In this document: one piece after another, positions 5,604-7,595 of the stretch | Layout: the number at the start of each line of letters is the position of its first letter | Position numbering within the stretch: the first letter of the stretch is position 1 | From: an uncultured Lachnospiraceae bacterium | GTDB taxonomy: Bacteria; Bacillota_A; Clostridia; Lachnospirales; Lachnospiraceae | Direction: 5' to 3' | DNA: 7,595 nucleotides | NCBI GenBank assembly: GCA_947564305.1 | Contig: CANOBT010000226.1 | Span: forward strand, 1-7,595 | Position numbers and translations under genes: made by a program | The notes under the pieces: generated by a model | What the model was told of the DNA's origin: nothing | The model's database searches: none | Seen by the model: only the letters and a program-made list of their open reading frames with translations

Positions 5604-6553
5604 ATGGCTGTGGACACAGAGATAAGAAATGCAGTAAGTGCGGCGGACGAAGATGCCCAATATGACGAGAAGGCGAAGCGCCTGTTGGGAAATAAGATTA
5701 TTCTGGCGCATATACTGGTAAAGACCGTTGATGAATTTCAGGGAATGAATCCGGAAGACGTGGTGTCCTACATTGAGGGAGAGCCTTTCATCAGCGTGGT
5801 TCCGGTAGAGCCGGGGCTGCCCAATATCGAAAAGGAAAAAATGGGCAGAGGATTGTCGGGTTGAATACGGAAAATGCGGAGATTAACGAAGGGCTGATCC
5901 GGTTTGACATTATCTTTTATGTACGCATGAAAGACGGTATCTCACAGGTAATCGTAAATTTGGAAGCACAAAAGGACGAACCGACAAGCTACCATATCCT
6001 GAACCGGGCAGTATTCTATGTAAGCCGCCTTGTTTCCTCGCAGAAGGAAAGGGATTTTGTCAAGACAAACTATAATGACATAAAACGTGTTTTTTCCATT
6101 TGGGTGTGTATGAACATGGATGAAAACAGTATGGCTTATGTGCATCTGGCAAAGGATGATTTACTTGGCTCTTATCAGTGGAAAGGCGGGCTTGACCTGC
6201 TGAATATTGTCCTGATTGGTATAGCAAATGAACTTCCGGAGCATGATGATAAATATGAGCTGCACCGCCTGCTGAGTACGCTTTTGTCAATGGAACTTTC
6301 CGTTGATGAAAAATTAGGGATTATGGAGAGTGAGTACAGTATTGCGGTAGATGATAGAATAAGAGAGGACGTGAGCGCTATGTGTAATTTGTCGCAGGGA
6401 ATCAGGGAAAAAGCAACGGATAATGCCTTAGCAGGCGTAATTATGAATATGCACAAGAAAGGCTATACATCTGAACAGATAGCAGAAATTGTTGAAAAGA
6501 GTGTTAGGGAAGTAGAAGCTATCATTGAGAGAGCAGAGCCAGTATTGGCATAA
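5604..6553 (+). pseudogene. Rpn-family PD-(D/E)XK nuclease/transposase-like protein, split by a -1 frame change
   Basis: The Rpn/PD-(D/E)XK 'transposase' family (PDDEXK_2-like) comprises recombination-promoting nucleases of about 300 aa, often multicopy. Translation starts at ATG 5604 or GTG 5610, after AGGAGG at 5595-5600; the GTG has the better spacing. The first frame runs to a stop at 5862-5864 (86 aa: LLGNKIILAHILVK, DEFQGMNPEDVVSYIEGEPF). The continuation, in the -1 frame, carries the catalytic core: D in IRFDIIFYV (codon at 5906) and E-x-Q in VNLEAQKD (codon at 5963). It ends with the family's EQIAEIVEKSVREVEAII tail. Changing frame at the AAAAAA run (5836-5841) reads through EKNGQRIVGLNTEN and gives 316 aa, the expected length. 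So either one A was lost or -1 slippage is used. A TTG at 5861 could start the second part alone but has no good ribosome site. Confidence 0.8.
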
Positions 6554-6580
6554 TCAAAGAAACTCAATAACAAATACAGT

Positions 6581-6629
6581 AAAGCAGTGAACAGGATTTT
6601 AAAAATCGGTTCGCTGCTTTTTCTGTTTT
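6581..6629 (+). terminator. Intrinsic terminator after the Rpn gene
   Basis: AAAGCAGTGAAC (6581-6592) pairs with GTTCGCTGCTTT (6609-6620), 12 bp with one G-U pair. An inner GATTT/AAATC stem extends it. The T-rich run TTTTTCTGTTTT follows. It lies 28 bases past the Rpn stop. Confidence 0.85.
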
Positions 6630-6634
6630 CAGAG

Positions 6635-6665
6635 AAAAAGACAGTCGGATTGGATTGTCTTTTTT
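6635..6665. terminator. Bidirectional terminator between convergent genes
   Basis: AAAAAGACA (6635-6643) and TGTCTTTTT (6656-6664) pair around a 12-base loop, with A-run and T-run on opposite sides, so it can work on both strands. It separates the Rpn gene from the convergent 40-aa ORF, whose stop is at 6670-6672. As this also lies downstream of an IS91-like transposase, part of it could be that element's origin-end hairpin. Confidence 0.65.
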
Positions 6666-6669
6666 CACT

Positions 6670-6792
6670 TTATAAGAAATAATCCATATCAAGAAGATCA
6701 GCCTCGCTCATGCGGCGAATGTCCTCGGCTGTCATGCCTTCGGGTGGATTATCCATATATTTTTTGCGTAGTTTCTCTGTATTTGGATTCAT
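6670..6792 (-). CDS. 40-aa conserved companion ORF of the IS91-like element
   Basis: This short ORF begins at ATG 6790-6792 with AAAGGAGG on the minus strand 8 bases upstream, a very strong ribosome site. It is 52 bases after the transposase stop in the same direction. The product is soluble and charged, with MNPNTEKLRKKYMDNPPEGM then TAEDIRRMSEADLLDMDYFL: an N-terminal basic helix, a proline turn and an acidic C-terminal helix. I recall similar peptides after IS91-type transposases in Lachnospiraceae, but could not check this. A longer reading of the frame up to 6957 runs through transposase sequence in another frame and is rejected. Function unknown; it may act with the transposase or be a transposition regulator. 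It is intact although the transposase upstream is broken. Confidence 0.65.
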   Translation of the reverse strand: MNPNTEKLRKKYMDNPPEGMTAEDIRRMSEADLLDMDYFL

Positions 6793-6801
6793 AAGTGCAG
6801 C

Positions 6802-6816
6802 CTCCTTTAAAAGGAG
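6802..6816 (-). promoter_or_regulatory. Palindrome covering the ribosome site of the 40-aa ORF
   Basis: CTCCTTT (6802-6808) and AAAGGAG (6810-6816) are inverted copies around a single base. The repeat includes the Shine-Dalgarno sequence of the 40-aa ORF. A 1-base loop is sterically impossible, so a hairpin would open to 3-5 loop bases, partly hiding the site. It might instead be a protein site or chance. Confidence 0.35.
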
Positions 6817-6844
6817 TAAACCATAGAAATGGAAGATGGGGAAG

Positions 6845-7595
6845 TCATGCAGATGACCTTCTTCCACGGGAACGGGACATGACGTTCTCGTACATTTCTT
6901 CCAGAGAAACACGTTTATGGTTAAAGTAGAGTTCCAAAAACAGCATGGTTGCGCCACATTCGCATTTTAACGGGTCATAACCGAAAGCAGAAAGAATAGC
7001 GGTACGCCACTGGTTAAAGCTTCTATATACATGGCGCTTTTCACAAGAGATGGCACGGTTTAGCTTTTTGTCGATGTCACGGTAGCAGGAAGCCTTCGCT
7101 TTTTTAAAAGAAGGGCCAAGCTTTGCTTCCATTTCGTTCAGCAGGGCGGTACGGAATGCGTTACGAAGATAAGTATAGTTAAAATAATTAACATTGCGCC
7201 AGAACCCGTTATCGCTGTAGCCGCCTTCCAGAAATAAGGCAGTGGATGTGTGGATTCCATTTCAGATTCCTGCCGAAGGTATGGAGGACCATGATAAAGC
7301 CAGGGGTAAAGTTCATGGACTTGTTCTGCTTAAAAAACATACGGGAGACAACGCTGTTCACCGCATGGAAGAGGCAGTCGAGCAGGGAACGGTCACCCAG
7401 AAAGAAATCACGGAGATTTTCATCAATAGTGAACACGCAGTGGCGATGGGTGACATTCACCAGTTTAAAGGACATATTAGTAGTCCGTTCCATGGCATAT
7501 TTATTGCCGCAGCCTAACATTTTATCCACGTTTTCTATGACAGACTGACGTGGATGTAAAGTATAAATCATTTCTTCATAATGGTCTTTAAAAAT
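6845..7595 (-). pseudogene. IS91-like HUH transposase, frameshifted and internally deleted (5' end near the window edge)
   Basis: IS91-type transposases are HUH nucleases that move elements by rolling-circle replication. Reading leftward from 7595, the frame is open at the edge (IFKDHYEEM, close to the usual N terminus). Then come HRHCVFTIDENLRDFF and the HUH motif in KWNPHIHCLIS near 7240-7260. After this the frame runs to a stop at 7209. One extra base in the GG at 7228-7229 explains it: removing it continues as SEGGYSDNGFWRNVNYFNY and joins the C-terminal frame, which ends RGRRSSA at 6845. Two further lesions are inferred from my knowledge of the family. DKMLGCGNKYAM lacks the Cys-rich zinc segment normally preceding CGNKYA. 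SCYRDIDKKLNR skips the region bearing the catalytic YxGRY motif. About 250 codons remain, against roughly 380-400 in intact relatives. The copy should be inactive. Confidence 0.8.

Noticed and set aside
6670..6957. 95-aa minus-strand reading of the small ORF starting at 6957
   Set aside because: The added N-terminal residues are the transposase C terminus in another frame. The ATG at 6792 has an ideal ribosome site.
7242..7548. Two plus-strand open frames of 91 and 100 aa opposite the IS91-like transposase
   Set aside because: They are antisense to a recognisable transposase frame and show no family pattern or ribosome site.
1..7595. CRISPR array, tRNA, rRNA or known riboswitch
   Set aside because: No regularly spaced repeat series, cloverleaf or rRNA segment was seen; the short repeats present occur only in pairs.

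Overview
The window looks like a degraded prophage/insertion-sequence junction from a Gram-positive anaerobe, most likely a gut Clostridia/Lachnospiraceae-type genome. This rests on strong GGAGG ribosome sites, sigma-A-like TTGATA/TATAAT promoters, AT-rich coding, and protein families I associate with that group. The assignment is an inference; no rRNA or marker gene is present.

Layout. (1) Positions 1 to about 2200 (+) are a phage block: the 3' part of an SNF2-type phage helicase, a 77-aa phage protein overlapping it, a 143-aa DUF1492/ArpU-like putative late regulator, an apparent activator-dependent late promoter with a leader hairpin, and an HNH endonuclease gene cut off before its last zinc ligands. 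Terminase and structural genes, which normally follow, are absent. (2) Positions 2212-4162 (+) hold a self-contained unit: a long inverted repeat overlapping a near-consensus promoter, then a 618-aa protein joining an excisionase-like helix-turn-helix, an AAA-ATPase_like domain and a C-terminal PD-(D/E)XK nuclease domain. All key residues are present. This is the most intact and most interesting locus. (3) Positions 4206 to about 5335 (-) are a DDE transposase gene missing its C-terminal third, with a hairpin-insulated leader. (4) Positions 5217-5603 carry no gene but contain several hairpins and a strong promoter. (5) Positions 5604-6553 (+) are an Rpn-family PD-(D/E)XK nuclease gene split by a -1 frame change at a six-A run, closed by two terminators. 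(6) Positions 6670-7595 (-) are an IS91-like HUH transposase remnant with a frameshift and apparently two internal deletions, followed by an intact 40-aa companion ORF.

Functionally, the phage genes form one early-to-late switch: the DUF1492 protein probably acts on the promoter just downstream of its own gene. The HTH-AAA-nuclease gene appears to be an independently regulated cargo gene that replaced the phage packaging region. The rest is mostly an insertion-sequence graveyard. I see no CRISPR array, tRNA or rRNA. The only candidate for an under-described system is the HTH-AAA-PD-(D/E)XK unit with its own putative operator.
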